From: Parelaphostrongylus tenuis
Lineage: Eukaryota; Nematoda; Chromadorea; Rhabditida; Metastrongylidae
Assembly (NCBI GenBank): GCA_019055375.1
Contig: JAHQIW010007105.1
Coordinates: 1 to 64,000, forward strand
DNA: 64,000 nucleotides
Direction of reading: 5' to 3'
A program made the position numbers and the translations under genes. Positions 35,701 to 47,138 of the stretch are shown here, piece after piece. The notes below the pieces were generated by a model, which did not search any database, was not told the origin of the DNA, and saw only the letters and a list, made by a program, of their open reading frames with translations. Every line of letters starts with the position of its first letter. Within the stretch, counting starts at the first letter, position 1.

Positions 35701-36109
35701 TGATGTTATTAATGAAATAAGTTCTAGTAAATGCTGTGCAACGTAACGAGGGACTTCATAAGAAATGTACGAAGTTCAGAACGTTACGTCATCCTCAATT
35801 AAATGCCACTACAACATTTGCGATAGCAGACATATGGACGAAGACGTTCAAAACGCCTTGAACAAATACGATAATTCACTATTTTATCGATCTATGATGA
35901 GACATGATACTCCACAACTCGACAGGAAAACAGCTGAACACAGGGTATAGGTTTCTTTCTTTTTTTTAATCTAATCAATCGACTTCCATAGCGGATATTA
36001 GAAACACTTTTCCACGTGAAGACAGATCTGATTTCTATACCACACAAGGTGTGAATGCCTTAGTACTCCAACTATTTATTGTTCTTTAACATTTTTCACA
36101 TTTGCAAGC

Positions 36110-36640
36110 TAAAAAAAGGTCGATAGTTTTCTGTCAGACGGCGAACAGCATATTCGACCTCATTTGCTGGACAAGAAATTTCACAGGAGTGTCAGAAATC
36201 ACTCGAAACTTGAATCTCTGGCTAGAGCATACGTGGTCGGTCATTCTAAACACCCTTTTGTAACACTATAAATACAAGATGAGAATATGTTCCCTACCAC
36301 CTCACGTTATTTAGCACTCTTTCAATAGCACAAGTCTCGTAGAACTCAAAAATGTGGTTGCTTCTATAAAAACTCCTTTGGTAGCGGCGCAGGACAATGA
36401 AAACATTTGAGCTCTAAACTCCGCCGGACAGAGCTCTTTATTCAGCGTATTAGAAATCATCCGAAGCGTAGGTTTGAAATGAACCAATGCTGTGCTTGTT
36501 TTCTGGGAAAGACCATTTCACTGTAGTGTAGCAGCGAAATCAAGATCGAGTTTACATCTTTGGCAAGTTTTTTCACCGGCTAATCTAAGCATCAGGGGCG
36601 GGGCGATCGATCGATGACTTGAAGTGTGAAGATATGGGAC
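36110..36640. repeat. Long-inverted-repeat foldback family, one arm
   Basis: Ordered match to other copies: GTGTCAGAAATCACTCGAAAC (36,188), AGAGCTCTTTATTCAGCG (36,430), CATTTCACTGTAGTGTAGCAG (36,507) and a GGGGCGGGGCGATC stretch (36,593). Non-coding. Confidence 0.6.
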
Positions 36641-37320
36641 GTAATTTGATATTGAATTGGGATTTTCTTCTCCGCTTTATAGGAAGGTCCGGATAAAACG
36701 ACGGACTCAGATATTACAGAATTCCTCTACACGTTCATATGCTTTTCGTGCTTTCAGGTAATTATACGCGCGATAAAAATGAAGTCGTGTAGCAGGCGTC
36801 AGACATAATTTTTTTTTCCTAAAGGTAACTGCCCGACTGACGAGGTCGCAAGATCGAAACATGTGTACCGGGCTCTATAAGTCAGCCCTCTTTGACAGGC
36901 CACTGACATGCGTGACTCAGAAAAAAGGAGTATCAGGCATAATTTTTTTTTCCTTGGATGCTGTAGCGTTTAAAAGGGTGTTTTTAGGAACCATCCACGT
37001 AATAATCTAGCAAATGATTCAAACTATCGAATGATTAACAACCCTTGGAAATGTTCATGTCCAGCAAAGGAGGCCGAATATTTATTTGTGGTCGTCTAAC
37101 AGAAACGAACCACAAGTCTTCGAGTGATTTTTTATTCGCAAAGTGCGCAATAAATAATAGGAGAGCGCCAACTTCAAATCTATTATGTTGAAACTTCAAT
37201 GCAATCTGAACTGCATTACTTCGTTTCATAAGCATCCACCACATGGTCTTTCAGTTTATTCTCGCTCTGGTGCTACAACATATTCAGTCAAATAAAAATG
37301 ACACACGTCACATTTCATTC
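36641..37320. other. No gene recognised
   Basis: Repeat-like and AT-rich. A loose palindromic TAATTTTTTTTTCC phrase occurs twice (36,807 and 36,938). No supportable coding sequence. Confidence 0.35.
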
Positions 37321-37916
37321 TCAATTTCCACCGATGGCAGCAATCACCGAAAAGAAGTGCGATCTAAACAGACCTGGTGCCAACATTCGAACATCTCGAT
37401 TCACCACACTTTGCCACATCGTTCTCGACCAGCTCGCCAAGAAGATATTGGTAATTTGCAAAAAGGTCTTCCTTTACAAAACAATGTTGTACAGATAAGA
37501 ATAATGAAACGCATACAGAGAGAGATCCCGTAATTGTTAAGTGCGTGTCAGGCACAGGCGTTATCATCACCTTCGGATCCGGGGTGGCACCAAACATTTC
37601 TGCATTCTAGCATGCACATTAGAGCAAGTTACCGTTGAAGCGTTGTCGACAATGCTGCAACTCAATTCCATCGTCTTGACTACAATGAAATCTTAGCTTC
37701 AAATAGACCTGTTTTTTTCAATACAGCAAAAGACTGCAAATACTTTTGTGCTCCAATTATGTAACATATTTGAAACACTTCAGACCATCACCTATGACTT
37801 GATCACTGCACCAGTCTCGAAAAAAGGTGTACAATATTAGTTCGGTAAAGCATCAAAGTAAAGTGCTTGCTTCTTGTTGCCGTTATAACAGTTTTTTCTC
37901 TTATAATCACTGATAT

Positions 37917-38098
37917 AGAGTGATGTCCAAAACTTTCGTGGCAGTCGAGACTTGAATCCACATCTTATTTTCGGGAGCGCGTGCTTTAACTCACTGTAAT
38001 GCTGACGACTGCTTTGCTCGTCACTCTTTCTATTCTACTACGCATCCACCTGTCAGCGATTAATCGTCATTGGCCTGACCCAGGTCACTCTGACAGAT
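37917..38098 (-). mobile_element. SINE family B copy
   Basis: ATAGAGTGATGTCC at the left and CAGGTCACTCTGAC at the right, with a diverged tRNA-like centre (minus strand). Related to 27,757-27,949 and 45,140-45,291. Located in intron 3 of copy C. Confidence 0.6.
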
Positions 38099-38231
38099 AA
38101 TGGGTATTAGATGATTGAATAACTTTCTACCTTTATTTCGAGAGCTTTGTTCAGACCACGCTCAAATTTCCATATCCTTTCATTATTAATTGGGCCAACT
38201 TGTCATGTGGTCTGGTAAGGGCTCTTGTACA

Positions 38232-38274
38232 GCCCGATACACGTGTTTCGTCCTTACACACTCGTCAGCCTGGC
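38232..38274 (-). ncRNA. Hammerhead ribozyme motif, family 1
   Basis: CUGACGA, stem II region GUGUGUAAGGAC, GAAA, stem III ACAC/GUGU, cleavage base A, UCGGGC. CUGACGA is an allowed core because position 7 is variable in hammerheads. Stem II has a G-G mismatch, and the stem I partner (GCCAGG) is weakened, so activity is doubtful. Confidence 0.65.
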
Positions 38275-38545
38275 AAGACCCGTCGTCTTCCGATCTTTTT
38301 ATAGTCAGTTCTCTCGGGAGCCTTACACTCCTTATAGAGAGAACAGACTATAAAAAGATCGAAAAACGCCGGGTTCTGCCCCTGAAAAGTACCAGCCAAA
38401 GAGCACTCGAGTGCGCTACACTCTATGTTAGGTGAATATTTCACTTGACATAGAGTGTAAAACGTACGTCTTCGATGACTCTCTATAAGGAGTGTAAGGC
38501 TGCCGAGAGAACTGACTATGAAAAGATCGAAAGGCGACGGGTTCT

Positions 38546-38588
38546 GCCCGGCTTACGAGTGTGTAAGGACGAAACACGTGTATCGGGC
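38546..38588 (+). ncRNA. Hammerhead ribozyme motif, family 1, core mutated
   Basis: GCCCGG, then CUUACGA in place of CUGANGA (an essential G is U), GUGUGUAAGGAC, GAAA, ACACGUGU, A, UCGGGC. Stem I is well paired, but the core change predicts loss of activity. Confidence 0.65.
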
Positions 38589-38682
38589 TGTACAAGAGCC
38601 CTTACCAGACCACATGACAAATTGGCTAAAATATTAATGAAATGAATTAAATTCCTTTTTATTTAACCGCCTGGTATTTTGA

Positions 38683-39775
38683 ATGGAAACAGAAGCGGTT
38701 ATAAAGGCTCTGGATAACCAGGGCGTTCCTACTCGGTGCGTAATGACCCTTCGTGAGCCTTATAAAAATTTCACGACCAAAATATCTGCATTCTACAACA
38801 ACATCACCATTGACGTAAGAAGAGGGGTTCGACAAGGCGATACAATACCGCCAAAACTATTCACTGCCACCCTACAAAACGTCATGCGAACATTAGAATG
38901 GAACGAAATAGGAGTGAAAATCGACGGTCGACAATTAAACCATCTTCTTTTTGCTAACGATATCGTTCTCGTAACACCAAACATCAGTCAAGCTGATCAA
39001 ATGTTGACCAGATTCGATAACGCCTGTGGAAAGATTGGTCTTCAACTACATCTGACGAAAACGATGTTCATGAGGAACGAATGGGTTTCGAATGCCCATT
39101 CACGCTCAACGGAACGACAATCTCTGAATGCTCCAGTTTCTACCTAGGTCGTGAAATCAACATGATGAACGACCTAGCTCCAGAGTTGAGCAGGAGGAAA
39201 CGAGCGGCTTGGGGAACGTTTAAGAGCATCGGAGATGTAGTGAAGAGGACAAAAAACATCCGACTCCGTGCCCACCTTTTCGACTCGACAATTATTCCTG
39301 CCCTAACGTATGCAGCAGAAAACGTGGTTGCTACGCAAGCAGGATGAAAAATCACTTGGTCTTATCGAACGCGTAGTCGAAAAGTCGATGCTAGGAGTAT
39401 CCCGTATCTCGCAAATGAGAAAAAGGATCAGAAGTTGCGACCCACGTCAACGATCAAAATTCAGAGACGCCGTCCTACACTCCAGGTATCAAAAATAAGG
39501 TGGGCCGGACACGTGATGCGCTTCAACGACAATCGATGGACGAGAGCCGTTACCGACTGAATTCCTCGGGACATCAAGCGCACTAAAGGAAGACCACTGA
39601 CCCGCTGGGTCGATTTCTTTACGAAAGCGATAGAAGAGAGATATGATGCTCAGCGAATCTCTAGGGTGAGGATGACCCACTGGGCTACTCTTGCACGCGA
39701 TAGGGAAAAATAGAAGAGTTGCTGGTACCCGCTCGAGTCACTCGACGATCAACGGGACGACAGGTGATACAGGTA
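38683..39775 (+). mobile_element. RTE-type LINE, strongly 5'-truncated
   Basis: Begins at METEAVIKALDNQGVPTRC, 154 codons to 39,147, covering GVRRGVRQGDTIPPKLF. The catalytic box reads FANDIVLV, with Asn replacing the first Asp. A frameshift near 39,098 moves the continuation to 39,081-39,347 (SRRKRAAWGTFKSIGD). It then reads RKQDEKSLGLIERVVEKS, so this copy keeps the glutamine codon that is TAG in two other copies. Ends in GGTGATACAGGTAAT. Lies in intron 3 of copy C. Confidence 0.9.
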
Positions 39776-40674
39776 ATCGTATTTCAGCTTCAAATCTCTT
39801 AGAATCACGGATTGAATACTCACGCTCATTTTGGTCCTTCAAACCGAAATGCACATTCGCACATATCATCGGGTGTATGAGACTATCACGAATTTGACTT
39901 AAAATGGCCGAAATAATAGCATCAGGTAGAAGTGCACTACGAACTTGACTTTCTAGAAGTTAAAGACCTGATTAGCAGAGTATTTCATTATTCAGTATGT
40001 CCGCTTGGAAGCACCTCAAATCAGTTTATGCGCTGCTATGCAGAACATGTTAACAAGCTGGGCTGGGAGAGACTGACGCATTGTTAGAATAATGAAGCTC
40101 CTCGCGCCTCGCCAGATATCTCAAAAAACCACTAAATTCAAGAGTAACTCACTGCTTGCATTACGGGGCGCTGAACAAATCCAGCAGCTCCTGCCTCGCT
40201 AGTTGCAATACCAGGCACCTGGGTTGGAACATTGGGTGCAGTAGAAGTAGACCATGGCGACAGGCAAAGTAAAGCCGGTGAGAGTAAAGTTTCTAGTGTT
40301 CACTACAAAAGACATGTGGTGTTTGTGGCGAATAGTCAATAAATTGAACTACGATGTTGAAAAATTCTGTCATTTCTTTTTCTTTTACAAAATCTAAATT
40401 CATACATCAGAAAGTTTGAAATTCTGTAGCTGTATGCTAATAATGGATATTTTCATTTTTCATTTTAGATACTAGACATTTTCATTCTGATTAGGATTCA
40501 TAAACCTTTTTTGAAATGGGAATATCTGTGGTTTCATAACATCTTTAAATCATTACTCTGACTTGCAAGCTTCACTCCACATCCAACCGCAATCGCGATT
40601 GTGGCCAGCAGCGAAATAATGAAGGGATCGTTCGAAATTCTCACAAAGTTCATAAGGATTTTCATTTGCCGTTC

Positions 40675-41690
40675 CTGAAAAGCTAAGCAACCATTAATAG
40701 TCTTGACAAATTTACCATTTTTCACATTAGATCAACTATAGGACAATAAGTGATTTGAAACTCATCATACATGGGTGAAGTTTCTTGGCAGCTCTTTAAA
40801 ATTCCCAGGATCTTCAGAAGTTTCTAGCTCGCTTGCTTCAGACAAATTCTTTTGAAGCAGCTTTGTGACAGATTCTTTGAAGCATGAGGGTACCGGTCAA
40901 TGAAGTGAAATGCATGCCAACTGAGTGGCAATAAGCTGCGGCGGCTATTAAAACAGAAAATTAGTGAAGGCATCAAGTCCTTAAAAAACAATGTCTGTCT
41001 AACCATTTTTGATGCTGCAACACAAAATCTAGCTTTCCCAAGATATCAACTGTCTTTCACGAGCAAAGATTGATGATGAGTAAGCAGTTCCGCGCCCCTC
41101 ATCACTTTCGTGTTAGAGCAGTTACATGTCTTAACGATTCTTTGTCGCATTAGTTGAATTGATAAACGAAGAACAGCTTCACTGTAGTATATTCTTCGCA
41201 CTTCAAATGCTATGCTTAGCCAATAGATTTCGACCATCACGCTGCAAAAGAACTTGAGCAAAGGTGTCATGACCATGTTTGCATAACATATATTGTGTAA
41301 ATATTTAGACGTGCCTCGTCTAACTTACTGACTGCCGAGTGACTAGAGCGGGCAGCAGCAGGAGTTCCAGTTTTCATCGCGTAAAAGAGTAACTAGAAGC
41401 TTAACTTAGTCGCAGAGATTTCCCAGACATCATATCTCTCATCAAGATTCTGGTAAAAAAGCCAACCTGTATCACGGCGCTTTTGTGTATGCGATAGCTC
41501 AAAGAACGCAGTGGGAATGACTCTTGTTAATCAGCTGCTGTTCCATGTATCCGGTTTAGGCAGCTGATGCTGATTTACTGCAAGTTCGCGATGAACTGTC
41601 GTCTCTGTGATTGACAAAGTATCTCAATCTCATGCCACTAAAAGTTTTCCGTCCTAAATTTAGTTTATCGAAGGGCTTAGATGAAATCGC
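40675..41690. other. Upstream block of copy C; otherwise unresolved
   Basis: The first ~330 bp parallels DNA upstream of copies A, B and D (minus-strand KNLSEASELETSEDPGNFKEL-like reading near 40,860-40,770). Beyond about 41,010 I see no gene. A LINE-like phrase near 41,330-41,400 (GACTAGAGCGGGCAGCAGC, cf. GACTCAAGCGGGTACCAGC at 21,184) hints at a very old minus-strand LINE 3' end. Confidence 0.4.
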
Positions 41691-42560
41691 GCTTAGGATA
41701 GTTGAGAGGTTACCAAAACTGTCTTACGGACTGCTTCTTCGTGATAACTTGCACGACGTTGATATATCCCCTTGAGAGGGTTCGTTTACGTCACACAATT
41801 TTGTTCTGTCGGAGTCTAGATATCATAGTCCGTTTCTATCTGATTACAAGAGAACAAAGGGAAAACCGACCTCATTCGCTGGAGGGGATTTAAATAAGAG
41901 TGTTAATAACCATTCGAAAGCTGAGACTTCATGCTACAGCCGAACGCTCCGGTTTTAGAAAACGTTTTAGTTGACGTTTCTACAAATGGAGATTTCTTGC
42001 GTTTCAGACGCTCATTTTTCTCGGCGCACAGAGCTTTTTCTCTAGACTATTGCAATAGCGTAACAGTTTGTGATTCCGACGCTGTGCTTGTAATCTGTAA
42101 AGAACGGTTCCCTGAAACGCAAAAGGTAGAGTAAGGTAAATATGTGCTCCAGCGCGATGTCGTAAGACTGGTGCAAGGTCTGTCAATCACCGCGCCAACG
42201 CACGTGGCTACCTCAGCCAGCCGCACGTGAATGGTCAAAGACCTTCTTGATTGCGCAAGAAAATTTAACTGATTTTACCTGCTCCGCTTCGGAGAAATGG
42301 TCTTTTCAGGATATAAGCACAGCGTTGGAATCGGAAAAGACGCTATTGCATGATTACCAATAGTCCAAAAAAGAGCTCTGCCTGACGAGAACGAGGAAGA
42401 GATTATGACAATGAGAAATTATGTTGCCCTATGCTGTTGAGAAAAAATTCCATTATCAACCGGTAACGAAAAGCTTTGAAACGTGAATTTTGGATCATTT
42501 TTACTTCGTAATATATCTGTAAATGTGAGAATTGTTATTGTTTTCATAAATTGCAAATTA
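41690..42560. repeat. Long-inverted-repeat foldback element
   Basis: Left arm about 41,890-42,170 and right arm about 42,230-42,400 are inverted: GCGCACAGAGCTTTTTCTC with CTATTGCAATAGCG on the left; GACGCTATTGCATGATTACC with AAAAAAGAGCTCTGCCTGACG on the right; CGACGCTGTGCTTG left, AAGCACAGCGTTGG right. The centre is GC-rich (CCAGCCGCACGTGAATGG). Short ORFs here are frame artefacts. Same family as 43.4, 50.2 and 61.6 kb. Confidence 0.7.
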
Positions 42561-43359
42561 TGCATAAAACAGCAATGTTTATTTAGCAAGTCGTTCCGAT
42601 TATCAATAATTTCCCGTAAAAACTTTGATGTTGATTAATTATTTATTCTTCTATACACGCGATCCGTCATCAGATTTTGCTATGGGAATACGAGCACTTC
42701 CTGGTTTAGATTCGTTCGGACGTATTCAATATCTCAAAGATCTTCTAACAATTGGCATGTTGTTCCGACTACTGCTTGAAGAGCTGGTCGTATTTTTGAA
42801 TGTCGTAGAATACTGGTCGAGTCAAACCATGTAAGCGAACATAGCGGCAATATGACGTTCTCATATGATTGCAAGGGAGTTAGTCAAGGCTCACCTTCCT
42901 TCATGATAGCTTCCTAATCTCCCGCAAGGCTGACAAACAGTAAAGCGGCCTTCGGTAAAAAAACTAGCTAACTTTTTGTAATGAAAAACTTGATTGGATC
43001 ATCTAGATAATCGCATACTCGGCGAACATTGAAAACTCTGGGAAAAAATTTACTTGATAGTAAAAAGGTCTCTCTCCTCACAGAGACTGCCAGGGAATAT
43101 ATGGTTAGCTGCCTCACAATTATAACTCTGGGAGAATCTTCTGAAATATTTGCCTGCCAAATAATTCATAAAGTTTTGTAATCTAGTGAAGTCTATTCAA
43201 GGAGTCCTGCCTAAATGATAAACTAAGGCACCCGTTTTTATGCAGTTACATTTCTCTTCCCATCTCCTCCTTGATTATGCGCTTTGAATATGTATCACCA
43301 CACTATTTCACCTAACTGGCGTCCCATGCCTAGGGGAAGAGTTTGAGGTTTTTTCGCCA
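42561..43359. other. No gene recognised
   Basis: A 69-codon ORF at 42,625 has no domain. AAGCGGCCTTCGGTAAAAAAAC near 42,945 resembles the repeat at 62.8 kb (CAGGCCTTCGGTAAAAAC). Confidence 0.35.
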
Positions 43360-44110
43360 AAACGGGACAAATATAGATAGATTCAGTTCACCGAGCATGA
43401 ACTTTTTGAAAGACGGTTAGTAATCATACTAAAGCTTAGATTTCTGGCTACTCTTCTATGAAACCTTTTCGGTATTCAGAATAAAATTATATTTCAAGGC
43501 AACAACTGCTTTTCTGTTCCTTTGCCAATAATTCATTGGAAGAAACTCTTTCCTTGAATTACCGATAATCTTTCAATCTCTTAAGCCTCAAAAGATTCAA
43601 AAATGTGTTTTGCCTTTTGAAAAGATTTTTATAACGGCGCAGTAACAGAAAGAAAATATTTGTGCTTTACACTTTCTCGTAAAACAGAATTCCTTTATAG
43701 AGTATTGCTAGCCATTTGACAGCGTTCGTTTCTACAATTGCAACGCTGTGACATTTTGGAAAAACCTTTCTCTGCAATGTTGCAGGGAAGATAGGATTGG
43801 TTCACATAAGCGGACACTTGTTTTTTGGCCATTCACGGGCTGGATACTCTGGGACTGCCCGCGAATCCAAGACAGCAATAGATTGATGGCGCTTCCTCGC
43901 ATGTGATGTGCGATAATTGTTATTCAATCCAGCCTTTTTTCATCACTTTTAAGGAAACTGTAAATACAACCAACATTTCTGATACTCCAAGATTTTTCCT
44001 CCACGGCCATATACTTTTCGGGCTTCCAATAAATTATATGCATGATAAAAATAAAGGCGCTACGGGTGTACAACATAATCTATTTTAAATGTTACAGCGT
44101 TAAAAAAGGG
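43360..44110. repeat. Foldback family, one arm
   Basis: Ordered family phrases: GGTTAGTAATCATACTAAAGC (43,416), ATAACGGCGCAGTAACAG (43,631), CTCTGCAATGTTGCAGGGAAG (43,773), GGCCATTCACGGGCTGG (43,827). The inverted second arm is not recognisable. Confidence 0.6.
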
Positions 44111-45139
44111 TTTTTTCTTGAAAAGGAAAGACCGCAGTAGCTAGGGATTTAAGCATCTTAACTATTACTCACACACTTGTGGAAAGTTATCGTGAGCTAA
44201 TGGAGGATTGGTCTACGGCCTGAAAGAACCCGTTTGCCTTCCTTCACATCAGGAGTTGACTTTTTTTAAGTTTATTGCTCAGCAACTATATTTTATACTT
44301 TTGTCATTCTAGCCAATGATGATGAATTTCGTCTTCAATTAATTCTCCATCATAAGTAAGGCTGAAAAGGCTGGACGTGTGCACTGCAACAAGGACCTTT
44401 GTGCATCTATAAATAAAATAACGATATAAATGGATCGGATCGTGAACACAAAAATAGTGATAGAGGCGGGAATGTACTTAAAAGAGCTAGACCCTCGATT
44501 AGGGTCAATATAGTCGATGAAATGATTTATTCTGAGTACCAGTATATTTCTTTTGTCACTCTGTGCTTGACATTTGTATCTAATTGAAGAATCACTTTCT
44601 TTTATGGACAAACTTTGTCATGATCAGAATTTTCAGTCTGTACTTCGAAAGGACTGTTAGAGTTTGATGATTGAAAGATCTCTGCGGCCAAGCTGGGCTT
44701 ATGGAAGCTATCTCTGAGGGTTTAAAGAGCTGACAATAACCAAATTCGTTTATGTGTTGACTTAATACTTACGCTAGGCTGACAATGCAATTCATTATAA
44801 ACGATGAGGCCGTACAAGATCAGAACGCTGGTTGTATCATCGAAATTTGGAACGATCTACAAGGCAAGCTAGCAATGCGCTCCTTGAAAATTCACAGATA
44901 TGACAAAATAGCTTAAAAAGCTATATAGCTGTATCGAATTATATTACGCTCCAATACACAATCTTCTAGAACTGAAGATAGTGCTGAATAAAGAGTCATT
45001 ACGTATATGAATAGCTCTTTTTACTAATGTCTGTATAGTGCTGATTTTTTCTTGCTCTGATGCCACATCAAGTTCGACTGAAATTGTTTTTATTAAACCG
45101 ATTCAGCGGCGGCAAGATTTCGTATACATACTCAATAAT
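44111..45139. other. No gene; repeat shared with 20.9-21.15 kb
   Basis: 44,805-45,055 is related to 20,880-21,155. The 90-codon minus-strand ORF at 44,611-44,339 shows no recognised domain. Nothing else supported. Confidence 0.4.
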
Positions 45140-45291
45140 GTAGAGTGATGTGCAAGACTTTCACGTCAGGCGGGATTAGAACCCGCACCTCACTCTTTCC
45201 AGGAGAGTGTGCTCTATCTGTCACACTACTGACGCCCATTTTGCACAACACTCCTTCTACAACGCGAAAGTTTTGAACATCACTCTACATT
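45140..45291 (-). mobile_element. SINE family B, best copy, with near-complete tRNA cloverleaf
   Basis: Terminal inverted repeats of about 26 bp (ATGTAGAGTGATGTGCAAGA and its near complement at 45,266-45,290). On the minus strand a tRNA-like fold is visible: acceptor GCGUCAG with CUGACGU, D-arm GUGU/GCAC, anticodon stem ACUCU/AGAGU with loop CCUGGAA, T-arm GCGGG/CCCGC around UUCUAAU. The base before the would-be anticodon is C instead of the invariant U. Together with two diverged copies and the terminal repeats, this favours a SINE over a tRNA gene. Confidence 0.75.
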
Positions 45292-45332
45292 TTAACAAAT
45301 TCAGTCACATAAAAAACGACACACGTCACAGT

Positions 45333-47138
45333 TCATTCATAATTTCCATCGACGGTAGCAATCGCTGAAAAGAAGTGCGTTCGAAACGGACCCGACGCCA
45401 ACATTCGAGCAGCTCGATTCACCATACTTTGCCACATTGTTCTCGACCAATTCGCCAAGATAATGTTCGTCGTCTGCACAAGACTTTTTCTTCACAAAAT
45501 GAATTTGTATAAAAAGACTGTAATTGAACCGAAAGTGATCCTGAAATTTTCAACGGTGCCCCGGACACGGCCGTTATTTTGATCATTTGGTCCGCTGGAT
45601 TACATGGCTTCATGGCATTCGCGTCACTATTAGTGCAAATTCCGGTCACCGTGCTGCTGACAATGATGCAACCCTTTTCCATTTCCTTTGACGCAACTGC
45701 AAGAAACAACGTCCAATGACACGTATCTTTTTATACAACAGGAGACTAGAAACAGCTATAAACGCTAGTTCTTTATTTTCTAAAATTCTTCACACCGCTT
45801 GCTAGCACATCAAATACTATACCAGTGTCGGGAAAGGCCATACGCCAAGCAATCGGCAATCAATCACTCTGAAAGAACGCCACGGTGTTTCACCTATGCT
45901 AAGCGTGAAAATTTACCCGTCGATTTCTCTATTTGGGGGTAGATTCTCAAAGAATTGACTAAAGAAAAGGCACTGTGAAACTATTGAGGCTGTAGAGGTG
46001 AAACACGTATCTTGCACTGTAGAAATGCTCACAAGAGTCCTTATGACGGGCTCAAAATACATTGTCAGTTCATATTTTTATTGAGTGAGGTCTCAAAATA
46101 ATTAATTGCAATATTTGATATTTCCAAAGGCTTCAATTTTTTCGCTATCATATTGATTATACTCATTCTCGAGCTTTAGAAAATGCAAAACAAAAAAGAA
46201 GTCATTGTAGCTGCAAAAGTTTTCAAGCAATTGTTTGGTTTCCGGAACACTATAAGGACGGTTTTATTTACGAAACGCGTTGTATTTTCACTGAGAATCT
46301 TTCATATGATTCAATAATGAACACCCACGCATAGTCGTCCTATCGTCTATACCAAGGTGAACTTTGGCGCACATCAGTGGCGTGTAATTGACTGTAACTG
46401 TAAGTTGACTCAAAATGACGGAGATGACAGCATCAGGTAGGAGTGCACTGCGAGCTTGGCTCTCAAGAACGTCAAAGACCTGGAGAGCAATTAGTTCGAC
46501 TTGTTGATAAGTTTACTTGAATGTTTTCAATCAAACTATGTGAAGCAATGCAAATCATATTAACATTAGAAGACCTCCGTATTAACAGAAAACTTGAGTC
46601 TGATTCCTACTGCTGCTGATATACTGCGAAAAAAAGAAAAAACTAGATATATAAATGTTACAGCACAGTTTGCATCACAAGACGTTCCACAAATCCCTTA
46701 GCTACTGCCTCACTAGTTGCAATACCAGGGAATCGAGTGGGAGCATCAGCTGCGGTGGAATAGACCATGGCGACAAGCAAACTGAAGCCAGTGACGGTGA
46801 AAGTCCTAGTGCTCCCTGTAATGGAATTTCATAGTTTCTGTGGTGACTAGCATCAAATCACTGTCTATAGCGACTCTTTAGTTTTTATTTTTTTTTATTC
46901 ATAGATCAAATTGTTCCATTAAAAGCTCGCCATACGGCACCTCCAAAGTTCTGCTGAAATGTTAGCCATATCTATTCTGATTGGAGTTTATAAACCTCAT
47001 AACAATGTTTCATTCATTACTTTGGCCTGCAGGCATCACACCACATCCAAACACTGTCGAGAGCGTGGTCAGCAACAAAATCATAAAGAGGTCGGTCAAA
47101 AGCCTTGCCATGGTTGTACGAACATTCATTTTTGGCTA
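45333..47138 (-). CDS. Secreted protein family copy D, intact (five exons)
   Basis: Exons: 47,138-47,021 (ATG 47,129), 46,815-46,667, 46,479-46,329, 45,696-45,530, 45,473-45,333 (TGA). Lengths of exons 2-4 (149, 151, 167) and all join phases equal copy A; total 717 nt, 238 aa. The N-terminus MNVRTTMARLLTDLFMILLL is hydrophobic and is followed by VFGCGVMPAGQ: signal peptide, secreted product. Later landmarks: STRTFTVTGFSLL, ESQARSALLPDAVI, GCIIVSSTVTGICTN, PLKISGSLS, ANWSRTMWQSMVNRAARM. Several cysteines suggest disulphides. TTTTTAG lies 9 nt before ATG. The donor after exon 4 (GTTCAA) is weak. Intron 3 (632 bp) contains a family 2 hammerhead relic. Function unknown. Confidence 0.85.
45835..46085 (+). 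mobile_element. Hammerhead retroposon, family 2, in intron 3 of copy D
   Basis: Ribozyme region at 45,975-46,017, followed by ACAAGAGTCCTTATGACGGGC and GCTCAAAATACATTGTC, matching the order in family 1 (ACAAGAGCCCTTACCAGACC, GGCTCAAATAATAATG). On the sense strand of the repeat but antisense to the host gene. The counterpart in copy B intron 3 shows it predates that duplication. Confidence 0.68.
45975..46017 (+). ncRNA. Hammerhead-like motif, family 2
   Basis: GUGAAA, CUAUUGA (two changes from CUGAUGA), stem II region GGCUGUAGAGGU, GAAA, ACACGUAU, C, UUGCAC. UUGCAC is the exact complement of the GUGCAA kept in the copy at 34.1 kb, supporting an ancestral stem I different from family 1. Core changes predict inactivity. 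Confidence 0.6.

Larger units (their letters stand above)
38128..38645. mobile_element. Hammerhead retroposon, family 1, inverted composite
   Basis: Left half is a minus-strand unit, tail first (GACCACGCTCAAATTTC at 38,154) through the ribozyme (38,232-38,274) to CCTTACACTCCTTATAG. The right half is a plus-strand unit starting in the TACCAGCC region (38,388), through an internal hairpin (ACACTCTATGTTAGG with GACATAGAGTGT) and the ribozyme (38,546-38,588) to GGCTAAAATATTAATG. It is more complete than the 13.9 kb copy, because the right unit includes the region upstream of the ribozyme. Confidence 0.82.
37321..40674 (-). pseudogene. Secreted protein family copy C, disrupted
   Basis: Exon 1 40,674-40,557 (ATG 40,665), exon 2 40,302-40,153, exon 3 39,967-39,824, exon 4 37,679-37,517, exon 5 37,455-37,321. 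Exon 2 has one extra base near 40,245; exon 3 runs into TAG within five codons through a base loss; exon 4 is frameshifted. The acceptor before exon 5 reads TTTGCAA where others have CAG, so it is lost. Intron 3 (37,680-39,823) contains a SINE, a hammerhead palindrome and a LINE. Exon 5 still reads ASWSRTMWQSVVNRDVRM and ends GGN. Inactive. Confidence 0.88.

Noticed and set aside
38683..39775. 38.7 kb LINE as functional reverse transcriptase
   Set aside because: FANDIV replaces the FADD catalytic motif, and it is frameshifted and truncated.
45160..45240. Functional proline-like tRNA (loop CCUGGAA)
   Set aside because: Lacks U before the anticodon position and is part of a repeat with terminal inverted repeats.
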